Origin: Allobacillus salarius
Lineage (GTDB): Bacteria; Bacillota; Bacilli; Bacillales; Alkalibacillaceae
Direction: 5' to 3'
NCBI RefSeq assembly: GCF_007559425.1
Contig: NZ_VMHE01000018.1
Coordinates: forward strand, 1-48,690
DNA: 48,690 bases
Shown here: positions 7,749 through 15,530 of the stretch, one piece after another
Numbering within the stretch: the first letter of the stretch is position 1
How the letters are laid out: each line of letters starts with the position of its first letter
Made by a program: the position numbers and the translations under genes
The notes under the pieces: generated by a model
Told to the model about the DNA's origin: nothing
Database searches by the model: none
Seen by the model: the letters and a program-made list of their open reading frames with translations, nothing else

Positions 7749-9644
7749 TCATCCAAATTGGATATCCCTGACTAGCTCCCGTAATGGCTCGTCCCAATAG
7801 TGTGCATACTGACTCGCATATTGGTAGGCTTCGTATTCAGATTGACCGATCTCAGGGGAGATTCCTCCATTTTGAAGATTATCTAAAATGCCCATCACTA
7901 CGATGACTTGATTATTTGCTTGAATGGCAGCTTGAATCGTTTTCTTTAATTCTTTCTCGCTTATTCCAGCCTTATAATCAAACAACACTTTGTGATACAT
8001 CATTTCAGTTGTTTGTTCTGGAAACTCATCAAATAGCGCTTGTGCTTGATCAAATTTTTCGAGTTCGATCAGCAACGGAATTAAATCATAACGAACACCA
8101 AGATTATCATTCTCGTTTAAATACATGATACGCTCAAAATACTCGCTTGCTTTTTCCTGAGTATTTGTTTCGAGGAGATATTGTGCATATGCATATAAAG
8201 CTCGCATATATGGTCTTGTTTCAACCATCATCCAATAAGAACCTGCATTTTCCTTCTCAAATGCATCATCGAACTTCTTTTCGCCAATTTTTACTGCATC
8301 CTTCAAATAACTTTCTCTCTCATCAAATGTTAGGTGAGACGCATACAGAACGAGTGCATCGATATAATCAGGTTCAAGGGTCAATACTTGCTCGAGCATC
8401 TCTTTTTGCTGCTGAGGTGGAGCTTGGACCGCTTCCTCGAACAATCTTTCAGCTTCGGTTTTATCCGGCATCATTCCTACACCACCGGTTTCATTCCACT
8501 TCTGAATAAATTGTTCGAACTCTTCCTCACTCTCAAAAGTTTGTTCGTTCAACGCCCGAAACATATCTTCTGTCGGACTGGAAAAATCCGCTGCTGGAGA
8601 TTGTCGGGTAATAATCGGCGATCCCATTTCCATTTTATCATCAAAATATTCCTCGATTTGTTTTTTTCGATTACTAATCGACCCAGTTGTTGTTTGATAT
8701 TTTTCAGCCAAAAATTTGAGTGTCACCTTTTTATAATCCTCTGGATAAAGATCTACTCTGTACACACGCTCAAAAGCCGCGATCATTGGTTCTGGTTTAT
8801 TGATTTGAATATAATTCATGCGCGCCATATTTTCCCACTCTACAATCATTTCATCAATCACATCTTCATTCCCGGGTTTTTGAAGTCGTCGGATTCCCTG
8901 CGAAACTTCTTCTTCTTCCGGAAGCAGGAAAAATGGGCCGTCCATATATTCATCCGCTTCTTCTATGAATTCATCTAAATGATCAATTGCCGGAAAGATA
9001 TAATCAGTTGTTCGTAAAAACTCATCAATACTTTTTCCTTCTTCATCGGCCGCATACTGAATCAATTGTTTCAAAAGCTCCATTTCATCATCCATGATTT
9101 CTATTAGTTCATGCGGAAAAATTTGATATGGACCACACTGCACAGGGAGTCCAAAAACACAGTCCAACTCCGGATCGTCTGTGTGGAATCCTAAGAGTAG
9201 TGACGTTTCTTCTTCGGTGAATATATTTTTCGCACGCGCGACACCATTTTCCATTTCAAAAATTTCAAAAAATGACGGCTCAACCTTATGCCATTCATCC
9301 ATACTTCGGATGACAGACTCCCGTCGTTCTTTTTTCTTTTGGCGCTCGATAACATGATCAAGATAAGATTTACTCTCTTCCTTTTCCTCATTTCGTAACG
9401 CGTTCAACAGCTTAGATACTTGATATACAAAATCAAGATCATTGTCTTCAAGTTCCACAAACTGAGTCGGCAATAAATGCGTATAGTTCTCTGTAATCTC
9501 AAAAATCATTCGTTGAAACGCTTGGATGGTTTCTTCAAACATCCCTTGAGATACCATCCCTGCCACTTGTTGACTATTATTTAAACAACACTTTTTATAC
9601 TTTTTTCCACTCCCACATGGGCAAGCATCATTTCGACCAGGCAT
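7749..9644 (-). CDS. SEC-C motif protein with TPR-like C-terminal region
   Basis: This is a 631-residue soluble protein. The first 20 residues hold a SEC-C zinc motif (CPCGSGKKYKKCC, Cys8, Cys10, Cys19, Cys20), the metal-binding tail found in SecA and many adaptor-like proteins. The rest is acidic and helical. A segment from about 400 to 560 with repeated helix pairs (EMLEQVLTLEPDYIDALVLYASHL and similar) looks like tetratricopeptide repeats. It starts at ATG behind GAGGTGA. Related Bacillus proteins are annotated only as SEC-C domain proteins, so the cellular role is unknown. It stands alone with its own terminator. Confidence 0.85.
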   Translation of the reverse strand: MPGRNDACPCGSGKKYKKCCLNNSQQVAGMVSQGMFEETIQAFQRMIFEITENYTHLLPTQFVELEDNDLDFVYQVSKLLNALRNEEKEESKSYLDHVIERQKKKERRESVIRSMDEWHKVEPSFFEIFEMENGVARAKNIFTEEETSLLLGFHTDDPELDCVFGLPVQCGPYQIFPHELIEIMDDEMELLKQLIQYAADEEGKSIDEFLRTTDYIFPAIDHLDEFIEEADEYMDGPFFLLPEEEEVSQGIRRLQKPGNEDVIDEMIVEWENMARMNYIQINKPEPMIAAFERVYRVDLYPEDYKKVTLKFLAEKYQTTTGSISNRKKQIEEYFDDKMEMGSPIITRQSPAADFSSPTEDMFRALNEQTFESEEEFEQFIQKWNETGGVGMMPDKTEAERLFEEAVQAPPQQQKEMLEQVLTLEPDYIDALVLYASHLTFDERESYLKDAVKIGEKKFDDAFEKENAGSYWMMVETRPYMRALYAYAQYLLETNTQEKASEYFERIMYLNENDNLGVRYDLIPLLIELEKFDQAQALFDEFPEQTTEMMYHKVLFDYKAGISEKELKKTIQAAIQANNQVIVVMGILDNLQNGGISPEIGQSEYEAYQYASQYAHYWDEPLRELVRDIQFG

Positions 9645-9667
9645 ATATTCACCTCATTTAAGTTCAT

Positions 9668-9696
9668 TTGTTTCAGTATACTCAACTTGATATAAT
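9668..9696 (+). promoter_or_regulatory. Sigma-A-like promoter of the small membrane protein gene
   Basis: TTGTTT (9668-9673) and TATAAT (9691-9696) are separated by 17 nt, upstream of the AAGGAGG site and GTG start at 9727. The -10 match is perfect and the -35 is moderate. Confidence 0.55.
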
Positions 9697-9726
9697 CAGT
9701 AAACATAGACGATAAGGAGGTATTCC

Positions 9727-9909
9727 GTGAAACTTCACTTCTTAATTGGTATTTGGCTCGGGTTCTTTCTCTCATTTTTGATCGCTGGTTGGTTTGAAGG
9801 TGAGTTTAATTGGGCTTTCCTAATTGCTTCATTGATCGGTGGTACGCTAGCTCACTTTTTACTCATCGTTCCACTTTCACGTAAATATCCTCATAAAGAA
9901 TCAAAATAA
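9727..9909 (+). CDS. Small two-helix membrane protein
   Basis: This 60-residue protein has two hydrophobic segments separated by a short polar turn (GWFEGEFN) and a basic tail. The start is GTG, preceded by a strong AAGGAGG site at about 6 nt spacing and a good promoter. This makes a real gene likely despite the small size. The end overlaps the stop of the convergent AbrB-like gene by 9 nt. No family recognised. Confidence 0.75.
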   Translation: MKLHFLIGIWLGFFLSFLIAGWFEGEFNWAFLIASLIGGTLAHFLLIVPLSRKYPHKESK

Positions 9910-10383
9910 CAAAACGAGAAGCGGAACACTAACGACGATTGCTATGACGCGAATCGTATGTACCATGATGACGACAGGCATTTTGGCACCGAACTCTTCG
10001 GAAATAATTGTCACTTCACTCATCCCAGCCGGTGCCGAACTGCAAAAGGACGTCACCATATCAAATTCAAAAATACGATGAAGTACCCACGTTAAAATAA
10101 CGGCAAGTATTAGGTGTGCAATCGGCGCCAACAGTGCAACCTTCCAAACGGACTGAATCGCCTGGAATGTTTCTGTCGTAAAAGCCAGTCCGATACTTCC
10201 GCCAATAATACTCTGCATCACTTTTTTTGCACGAAAGCTGAAGGTCGGTAAGTTTTTTCTAGCAAATTGATAGCCACCGACCGCAAACAACGATCCGAGC
10301 AATGTGCCGAGAGGAATACCTGAATAAAAGCCGACCGTACCGCCCGCAAAAGCCAACACGACCACAAAAATCCATTTATCCAT
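9901..10383 (-). CDS. AbrB-type membrane protein, second half
   Basis: This 160-residue membrane protein corresponds to one repeat of the AbrB duplication family (once called putative ammonia monooxygenase, unrelated to the transcription factor AbrB). It has about five hydrophobic helices and the conserved segment SSAPAGMSEVTIISEEFGA near residues 114-132. I chose the ATG at 10383, which has a GGAGG site at 9 nt; the ATG at 10389 is too close to it. It overlaps the stop of the upstream half by 8 nt, so the two are translationally coupled. In most relatives the two repeats form a single chain of about 350 residues. Substrate unknown. Confidence 0.82.
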   Translation of the reverse strand: MDKWIFVVVLAFAGGTVGFYSGIPLGTLLGSLFAVGGYQFARKNLPTFSFRAKKVMQSIIGGSIGLAFTTETFQAIQSVWKVALLAPIAHLILAVILTWVLHRIFEFDMVTSFCSSAPAGMSEVTIISEEFGAKMPVVIMVHTIRVIAIVVSVPLLVLLF

Positions 10384-10897
10384 GAACATCCCCCTCCTTC
10401 TTTCTCAATCGCATCGCCAGTTTCAGCAATACCGGAAATAAACTCATAATGACAATGACACGCACGAGATGAACGAGCACAACGGTCGGTGCGTCTAAGT
10501 TTAGTTCCTGTGCTAATGTGGCCACTTCAACAATCGCACCAGGTGACGCCGCGAGTGTTGTTAAAACAGGATTCGTGCCCGTTATCCAACCGAGCGTTGC
10601 ACCAGCCAATCCTGTAAAAATAACGACAGTGACCACGACCGCTACTAAGCTTTTCCCAAGTGTGATCAGTTGTTTTTTATTGATCTTAATGAGTGACAAT
10701 CCAAGCATCGCACCGAGCAATACTTGAATGACAAAAGATATTGAAACCGTTCGTTCTAAATGTAAAATATTGAAATACTTCGCCAAACCGACCGCAAACA
10801 TCGATCCGAGGACAACGCCTACCGGAAATCGAGAAAAATAACCAATTGCACCGCCGATTAATGCGAGAATAAGATAAAAGATAACGGAAGCTGTCAT
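10376..10897 (-). CDS. AbrB-type membrane protein, first half
   Basis: This 173-residue membrane protein is the partner repeat of the downstream gene. It shows the matching family segment AASPGAIVEVATLAQELNLD near residues 115-134 and several hydrophobic helices, starting MTASVIFYLILALIGGAIGYF. The two genes would give the full two-repeat transporter-like protein when combined. An AAAGGGA-like site lies about 10 nt before the ATG. The gene is divergent from the membrane protein gene at 11162. Confidence 0.82.
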   Translation of the reverse strand: MTASVIFYLILALIGGAIGYFSRFPVGVVLGSMFAVGLAKYFNILHLERTVSISFVIQVLLGAMLGLSLIKINKKQLITLGKSLVAVVVTVVIFTGLAGATLGWITGTNPVLTTLAASPGAIVEVATLAQELNLDAPTVVLVHLVRVIVIMSLFPVLLKLAMRLRKKEGDVHG

Positions 10898-10989
10898 TGT
10901 CTATCGGTCCCTTTCATGCGAACATCTATTTTCCATAGTAATGGAGATGCTATAGAAAAGAAACCCAGTAAGTGAGAATGGACGTTGGA

Positions 10990-11101
10990 TTGGGGCACAT
11001 ATTTTTTTGAGTTGGGACCATAAATGTCGCGATTGGGCACATATCAATCATTAAATGCTCATTTCTTCGAGTGTTTGGCTCATATCCGATCGCGGCGATT
11101 C
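10990..11101 (-). repeat. 21-nt phased intergenic array, ATATG class, 5 units
   Basis: CATAT-like cores preceded by TTGGGNC on the plus strand occur at 10998, 11019, 11040, 11060 and 11081, with steps of 21, 21, 20 and 21 nt. The array fills the gap between two divergent genes, and its right end overlaps the likely promoter area of the plus-strand gene. Confidence 0.78.
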
Positions 11102-11161
11102 CATGACAAACGTCAACAACTTTTCTATAATGGTACAAGTGAATCACAAAGGAGTTTCAAC

Positions 11162-12520
11162 ATGAGTTATATACGTTTGCAGTCGACGAGCATTTTACTG
11201 ATGGGAATAACGTATTTGATTTCCCAATTCATAGACTCGCCGCTTCTACCAAAATTGGTCAGTATTTTCGCTTTTATAACATTAGTTCTTTTTATCCCTT
11301 ATTTAACAAAAGTTCCAAGGATTCTCATTAGCTCTTTGTTGATTTTGACAATTCTCTTGTCCATTTTCGGCGAAGGGCTTTTGACGATGCTGTGGAGCTT
11401 TGATGAAAATGCGGGGCTTTTAGCGATCTTTATTTTCGTTCCGCTTATTTCCATTCCGATTAAAGCAGGTAGATACTTAGATTCCATGGATGTTATTTTT
11501 ACCTCATATGTTCGTTCAACAAAACAACTCTATAACTATTTGGCCTTCTCAACAATGGGAGTTGGCTCAGTAATGAACTTAGGTTCTATTCCGATTATTC
11601 ACCAATTAACGAGCACGGAAGCATTCGATCATCATATGGATACGAAGTTACGGGCAATGAACCGCGGATTTTCAATGGCCTTCATGTGGTCCCCGTATTT
11701 TATTTCCGTTGCCCTCGTTTTGAGTTATTTCGATATTTCTTGGTTAGAACTATTCCCGTATGGTTTTGCACTCGCTCTTATCGGTATGGTTATCGGGACG
11801 ATTGCTCAGAGAAAAGATTCACAGCCAATCGTCATCAAACAAGATGCTATCGATAAGCAAACATTGAAAAAAGCCCAGCGAAAAGTAATGCAGCTATTAA
11901 CGCTCATCGTCACGATGACAGTCATTACGATTTTACTCGAGCAGTTTGTCGATTTATCGATCATCACGATCGTTCCACTCGTCGCGATTGGATTTTCGAC
12001 CGTATGGACATTGTTTTACTTATCACCGAAGCAATTTGCTGAAAAATTATCCGAGTACGCTCAAGATCGACTACCGAAAATGGGGAATGAGCTATCATTA
12101 TTCATTGCAGCCGGTGCATTTGGGTATGCAATTATCCAAGCTGGCGCAAGCGACTTAGTTATCTTCTTCTTGCAATCAACCGGCATTACACATGTGCTCA
12201 TTCTATTGCCATTAATTGCTTTACTCATTAACGTGTTGTCATTTATCGGCATCCACCCAATTATTACAAACACGGCACTCGCGACGACATTTAGTTCATC
12301 AATCATTTTTGCTGGCGACCATCTGATTCTCAGTCTCGGCATTTTGAGCGGATGGATGCTGACCATTATGATCTCGCCATTCTCAGCAACAAACTTAATG
12401 GTCGGAAACCTCGTCGGAAGCAACTCACTGCGCGTCGGTTATAGATTAAACTTCCACTTCGGATTGCTGATCTATCTTGTACAATACTTAATGATTTGTG
12501 GATTTTATTATTTTCTATAA
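11162..12520 (+). CDS. Polytopic membrane protein, ion-transporter-like
   Basis: This 452-residue protein has about 11-12 hydrophobic helices. Features reminiscent of the ion transporter superfamily are a central hydrophilic loop (about residues 220-250, Lys/Gln-rich) and a C-terminal segment ISPFSATNLMVGNLVG. It could be an anion or organic acid transporter, but I do not recognise a specific family. The ATG at 11162 has an AAAGGAG site; the open frame extends 46 codons further upstream, but that part lies in the repeat array and lacks a site. It ends in a good terminator. Confidence 0.7.
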   Translation: MSYIRLQSTSILLMGITYLISQFIDSPLLPKLVSIFAFITLVLFIPYLTKVPRILISSLLILTILLSIFGEGLLTMLWSFDENAGLLAIFIFVPLISIPIKAGRYLDSMDVIFTSYVRSTKQLYNYLAFSTMGVGSVMNLGSIPIIHQLTSTEAFDHHMDTKLRAMNRGFSMAFMWSPYFISVALVLSYFDISWLELFPYGFALALIGMVIGTIAQRKDSQPIVIKQDAIDKQTLKKAQRKVMQLLTLIVTMTVITILLEQFVDLSIITIVPLVAIGFSTVWTLFYLSPKQFAEKLSEYAQDRLPKMGNELSLFIAAGAFGYAIIQAGASDLVIFFLQSTGITHVLILLPLIALLINVLSFIGIHPIITNTALATTFSSSIIFAGDHLILSLGILSGWMLTIMISPFSATNLMVGNLVGSNSLRVGYRLNFHFGLLIYLVQYLMICGFYYFL

Positions 12521-12524
12521 GGAA

Positions 12525-12557
12525 AACCCGCTCGGCGAAACCGGCGGGCTTTTTTAT
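12525..12557 (+). terminator. Rho-independent terminator
   Basis: A GC-rich hairpin (ACCCGC with GCGGGC around CGGCGAAACCG) is followed by TTTTTT, 5 nt after the stop of the membrane protein gene. Confidence 0.85.
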
Positions 12558-12581
12558 ATGGATGATTTTATGGGGTTTAGC

Positions 12582-12833
12582 TTGAGCGGTTGGAGTGCTG
12601 GTTTGAACGGTTAGCGCGATTCTTTGAACAGTTAGGGCACCCTTTTGAACAGTTGCAGCGACATTTTGAACGGTTAGAGCAACTCTTTGAACGGTCAGCG
12701 TGATATTTTGAACGGTTGGAGCAAATCTTTGAACGGTCAGCGTGATATTTTGAACGGTTGGAGCAAATCTTTGAACGGTCAGCGTTTCGGATTGAAAAGT
12801 CACGCGCTAACTTTGAACGGTCACGCACGCCCC
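12582..12833. repeat. 21-nt phased intergenic array, TTGAACGGT class, 12 units
   Basis: The core TTGAACGGTYRGNGC recurs at 12582, 12603, 12624, 12645, 12666, 12687, 12708, 12729, 12750, 12771, 12792 and 12813, every step exactly 21 nt. From 12687 to 12790 two unit types alternate (GGTCAGCG and GGTTGGAGC), giving a 42-nt higher-order repeat. The array fills the gap between two convergent genes and is bracketed by their terminators, so it should be poorly transcribed. Open frames across it are artefacts of the 7-codon period. Confidence 0.92.
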
Positions 12834-12846
12834 TGCCTTACGAAAA

Positions 12847-12878
12847 TTAAAAACTTCAGGAATCCTCCTGAAGTTTTC
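12847..12878 (-). terminator. Terminator of the MBL hydrolase gene (bidirectional)
   Basis: AAAACTTCAGGA and TCCTGAAGTTTT form a 12-bp stem with a 4-nt loop. T-rich sequence lies on both sides. It sits directly after the stop of the minus-strand hydrolase gene. Confidence 0.85.
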
Positions 12879-12879
12879 T

Positions 12880-13821
12880 TTACTTCACCCGATAAAGCCA
12901 GTCGTGACTGCGTACTTCTCGTTGGCATTCACCTTTTCTTCGTAAAAATTCCAAATGGGCCAACGCTTCACCAATCGCAAAGCGCATCTCATGCGTTGTC
13001 AAACGGTCACCAAACAAATACTGACACACTTCATAAACCGTTTTTCCGTCTCTTAGTTGATCGAGAATATCATTCAGACGGTCTTCATGATGCTTAACGA
13101 TCTCATCAATTCGTTTATTCGCTCCATGAAAAGGCTCACCGTGCGATGGAATGACATAATCAACATCCAACTGTTTAATTTTCCGCAACGATTCCATGAA
13201 AGTTTGAAGCGGGTTTTGATCACCCATGAACATATAAGAAACATTCGGCGTAATCTTCGGTAAAATATGATCGGTCGATAGCAGCACATTTTTTTCTCGA
13301 TTATATAAAGTAATCAATCCTGGCGCATGACCGGGTGTGAAAATAACCTCATATTCATAGTTTCCTACTTTAATAACATCACCTTCATTGATATATCGAT
13401 TCACTGAAGGCTCAGGCATGACAAAGTCCCTAGACTCTTTCGTATTTTCACTAATTCCATCAGCTATTTCTTGCGGTATTCCAACGGCTTGATAATACGC
13501 GCGTATTGTTTCCACTGTGTTTTCTGACCAATTTCTTTTTCTTGCTCGCTCAGTAGTTTGCGTCATCAACACTTCTGCGCCTGTTTCTTGTTGCAGCTCG
13601 CCCGCATAGCCAGAATGATCCGGATGATAATGTGTAATCAATAATTCTTTCACTTCTTTATCGGATAAATGACTTTGCCAAATCTCTTTCGCGACTGGTC
13701 GGTTTAACGCCGTATCCATCACGAGCCATCCATCTTGACCTTCCGCTAAAAAACAATTGACATGATTCAACCGAAAAGGAAGCGGAATCGTAACTTTGGT
13801 TATTCCTAGTTCCTCTAACAT
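12880..13821 (-). CDS. MBL-fold metallohydrolase
   Basis: This 313-residue protein of the metallo-beta-lactamase superfamily has the zinc motif HYHPDHSG at residues 64-71 (His64, His66, Asp68, His69). Further ligands are the His of TPGHAPG in the middle, the Asp of LSTDH and the His of IPSHGEP. A C-terminal helical extension (about residues 235-313) resembles that of the YobT/LACTB2-like group of hydrolases. The substrate cannot be told; thioester or glyoxalase II-like hydrolysis is possible. Single gene with its own terminator. Confidence 0.88.
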   Translation of the reverse strand: MLEELGITKVTIPLPFRLNHVNCFLAEGQDGWLVMDTALNRPVAKEIWQSHLSDKEVKELLITHYHPDHSGYAGELQQETGAEVLMTQTTERARKRNWSENTVETIRAYYQAVGIPQEIADGISENTKESRDFVMPEPSVNRYINEGDVIKVGNYEYEVIFTPGHAPGLITLYNREKNVLLSTDHILPKITPNVSYMFMGDQNPLQTFMESLRKIKQLDVDYVIPSHGEPFHGANKRIDEIVKHHEDRLNDILDQLRDGKTVYEVCQYLFGDRLTTHEMRFAIGEALAHLEFLRRKGECQREVRSHDWLYRVK

Positions 13822-14045
13822 TCAATACCTCCAGCGACTTTGATAGATTTAGTTATCTGATAATTAAATCATGCCATTTTTTGACCAAAAAATCTATGAA
13901 GTTCATGTGAATTCCTGTAGAAACGTAGTAGATTCTATCGGTTACTAGGAATAAAGTCTTGTTTATTTTTATGAAAGTACCATAAGACTACATTTGATTA
14001 TGTATAGGATGAACAATTGCAACAATTACCTGCATGCTTGTTAAT

Positions 14046-14094
14046 ACATAAAAAATCGTGGAGCACATCACTATGTAGCCCCACGATTTTTTAT
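14046..14094 (-). terminator. Rho-independent terminator of the subtilisin gene
   Basis: AAAAAATCGTGG and CCACGATTTTTT form a perfect 12-bp stem around a 19-nt loop, with T runs on both strands. It is immediately downstream of the subtilisin stop codon. Confidence 0.88.
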
Positions 14095-14096
14095 TC

Positions 14097-15218
14097 TTAT
14101 TGATTAATTGCGTCCATTGATTGGACAAGTCCATACCCATATTCACGCTGAGCACCTAATGGCTCGGCTGTGTCACGCAATAATTGACGCAATTGAACAT
14201 TGGATAAACCAGGCTTCGCTTGCCAAACTTGCGCTGCAACACCCGCAACATGCGGTGAAGCCATCGACGTACCGTTATACGAATCATAACCATTTCCAGG
14301 AACCGTACTTAAAATTTGCACGCCGGGCGCGGATAACTCGACTTGAGAACCGACACTTGAAAAAGAACCGCGTTGATTATTTTCATCAACCGCTGCAACA
14401 GCTACCACGGAATCATACGCAGCTGGGTAACCAACTGTATCGAACCATAGGAAGCTTCCTTCATTTCCTGCGGCCGCTACAACGAGAATGCCAGAATCAT
14501 AGGCAAGATCACTATACTCTTTTAAAATACTAGAGCTGGATGAACCACCAAGGCTCATGTTAATGACATCCATATTGTTTTGGATAGCCCATTCAATTCC
14601 TTCAGCGATATCTGCATACGTACCGCTTCCTTGATTATCTAATACTTTTACTGCATACAACTCAACATTTGGCGTGACGCCCAGTACACCTAAATTATTG
14701 TCTTGTGCAGCAATTGTTCCTGCAACATGTGTACCATGCCCGCTACCATCATTATATGGATCCGCATTTGCGCCACTATCGTATGCAGAGAATCCACCGG
14801 CAACGTTTAAATCCGAGTGACTGCGATCAATTCCTGTGTCCAGCACAGCAACCTTTACGCCGTCACCACTAAAACCATTATCTTGCGCAGTCGTTCCTTC
14901 TACTTGAGGAATCCCATAGGGTACCGTCTGCCCATACGCCTTAGCTTTAGCGTTTTCTTCCACAAATTTAATTTGCGGGTGGTTCTTTAACCCTTTCGCT
15001 TGTTTGTCTGTTAACTCGATTTGATAGACATCGAGCAACTCAAATTCACGTAATACATCCCCGTCATTCACCCCAAAAGCTTGGAGAATTCCTTTTTTGG
15101 CAGGACCGTCAAACATAACCAGGTAATCATTCTTTTCTTTTTTGTCTGCAGATACACCTGTTTGCAATGCCAATAGCACCAAGATCACTGCACTTAAACC
15201 GACTAAAAACTTCTTCAT
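14097..15218 (-). CDS. Secreted subtilisin-like serine protease (S8)
   Basis: This 373-residue preproprotease has a signal peptide at about residues 1-24 and an I9 inhibitor-type propeptide at about 25-95. The mature protease starts near GQTVPYG. Catalytic residues are Asp127 (VLDTGID), His161 (GHGTHVAG) and Ser318 (NGTSMASPHVAG), with the oxyanion Asn252 in AAGNEG. The length matches extracellular subtilisins of bacilli. The ATG at 15218 has an AAAAGGAGG site; an in-frame extension 24 codons upstream has none. It would be secreted and degrade proteins for nutrition. The upstream 100 nt contain GTGTTACATTTCATTTACAC, an imperfect palindrome that may be regulatory. Confidence 0.95.
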   Translation of the reverse strand: MKKFLVGLSAVILVLLALQTGVSADKKEKNDYLVMFDGPAKKGILQAFGVNDGDVLREFELLDVYQIELTDKQAKGLKNHPQIKFVEENAKAKAYGQTVPYGIPQVEGTTAQDNGFSGDGVKVAVLDTGIDRSHSDLNVAGGFSAYDSGANADPYNDGSGHGTHVAGTIAAQDNNLGVLGVTPNVELYAVKVLDNQGSGTYADIAEGIEWAIQNNMDVINMSLGGSSSSSILKEYSDLAYDSGILVVAAAGNEGSFLWFDTVGYPAAYDSVVAVAAVDENNQRGSFSSVGSQVELSAPGVQILSTVPGNGYDSYNGTSMASPHVAGVAAQVWQAKPGLSNVQLRQLLRDTAEPLGAQREYGYGLVQSMDAINQ

Positions 15219-15489
15219 TCGAAACTTCCTCCTTTTGGGTATGTTTTGGCAAAAGATGACGTTTCCTGTTGTGTAAATGAAATGTAACACTTTTGTGAAC
15301 TTTCTTTAATAGGTAAATTGAATGAAAATTCAGTTTAATGTCTTATGGATAAAAGTGCTAAAACGGTGATTTGCTAACTAAGCAAATTCCTTAAAATGGA
15401 TACAACCGGGTTGCAAATGTAGTTTCATGGAGGGTTTTGTCGAAAACTTTCAATCGTATGAACTAGGCCAATGGACATTTTTCAACAAA
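15219..15489. other. Intergenic region upstream of the subtilisin gene
   Basis: This AT-rich stretch should hold the protease promoter. The only structures I can point to are an imperfect GTGT...ACAC palindrome near 15272-15292 and a short CAACCCGGTTG palindrome near 15402-15412. No gene seen. Confidence 0.4.
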
Positions 15490-15528
15490 AAAAGCTGGAA
15501 CAAAATTTTGTCCCAGCCTCTTTCTGTT
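15489..15528 (-). terminator. Rho-independent terminator of the TcaA-like gene
   Basis: GCTGGGACAAAATTTTGTTCCAGC on the minus strand is a nearly perfect hairpin followed by a T run, just downstream of the stop at 15531. Confidence 0.88.
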
Positions 15529-15530
15529 TT

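Noticed and set aside
8334..8978. Long plus-strand open frame of about 214 codons inside the SEC-C gene
   Set aside because: It is antisense to a well-supported gene, starts without a ribosome site and has unusual composition rich in Phe, His and Ser.
11024..11161. N-terminal extension of the membrane protein to position 11024
   Set aside because: The extension lies within the ATATG-class array and has no ribosome site, whereas ATG at 11162 has an AAAGGAG site and begins at the first membrane segment.
12577..12828. Open frames with repeats such as NRSKYHADRSKICS across the 12582 array
   Set aside because: The 21-nt period equals seven codons, so several frames on both strands stay open. There is no start signal, and the repeats continue regardless of frame, so it is not coding.
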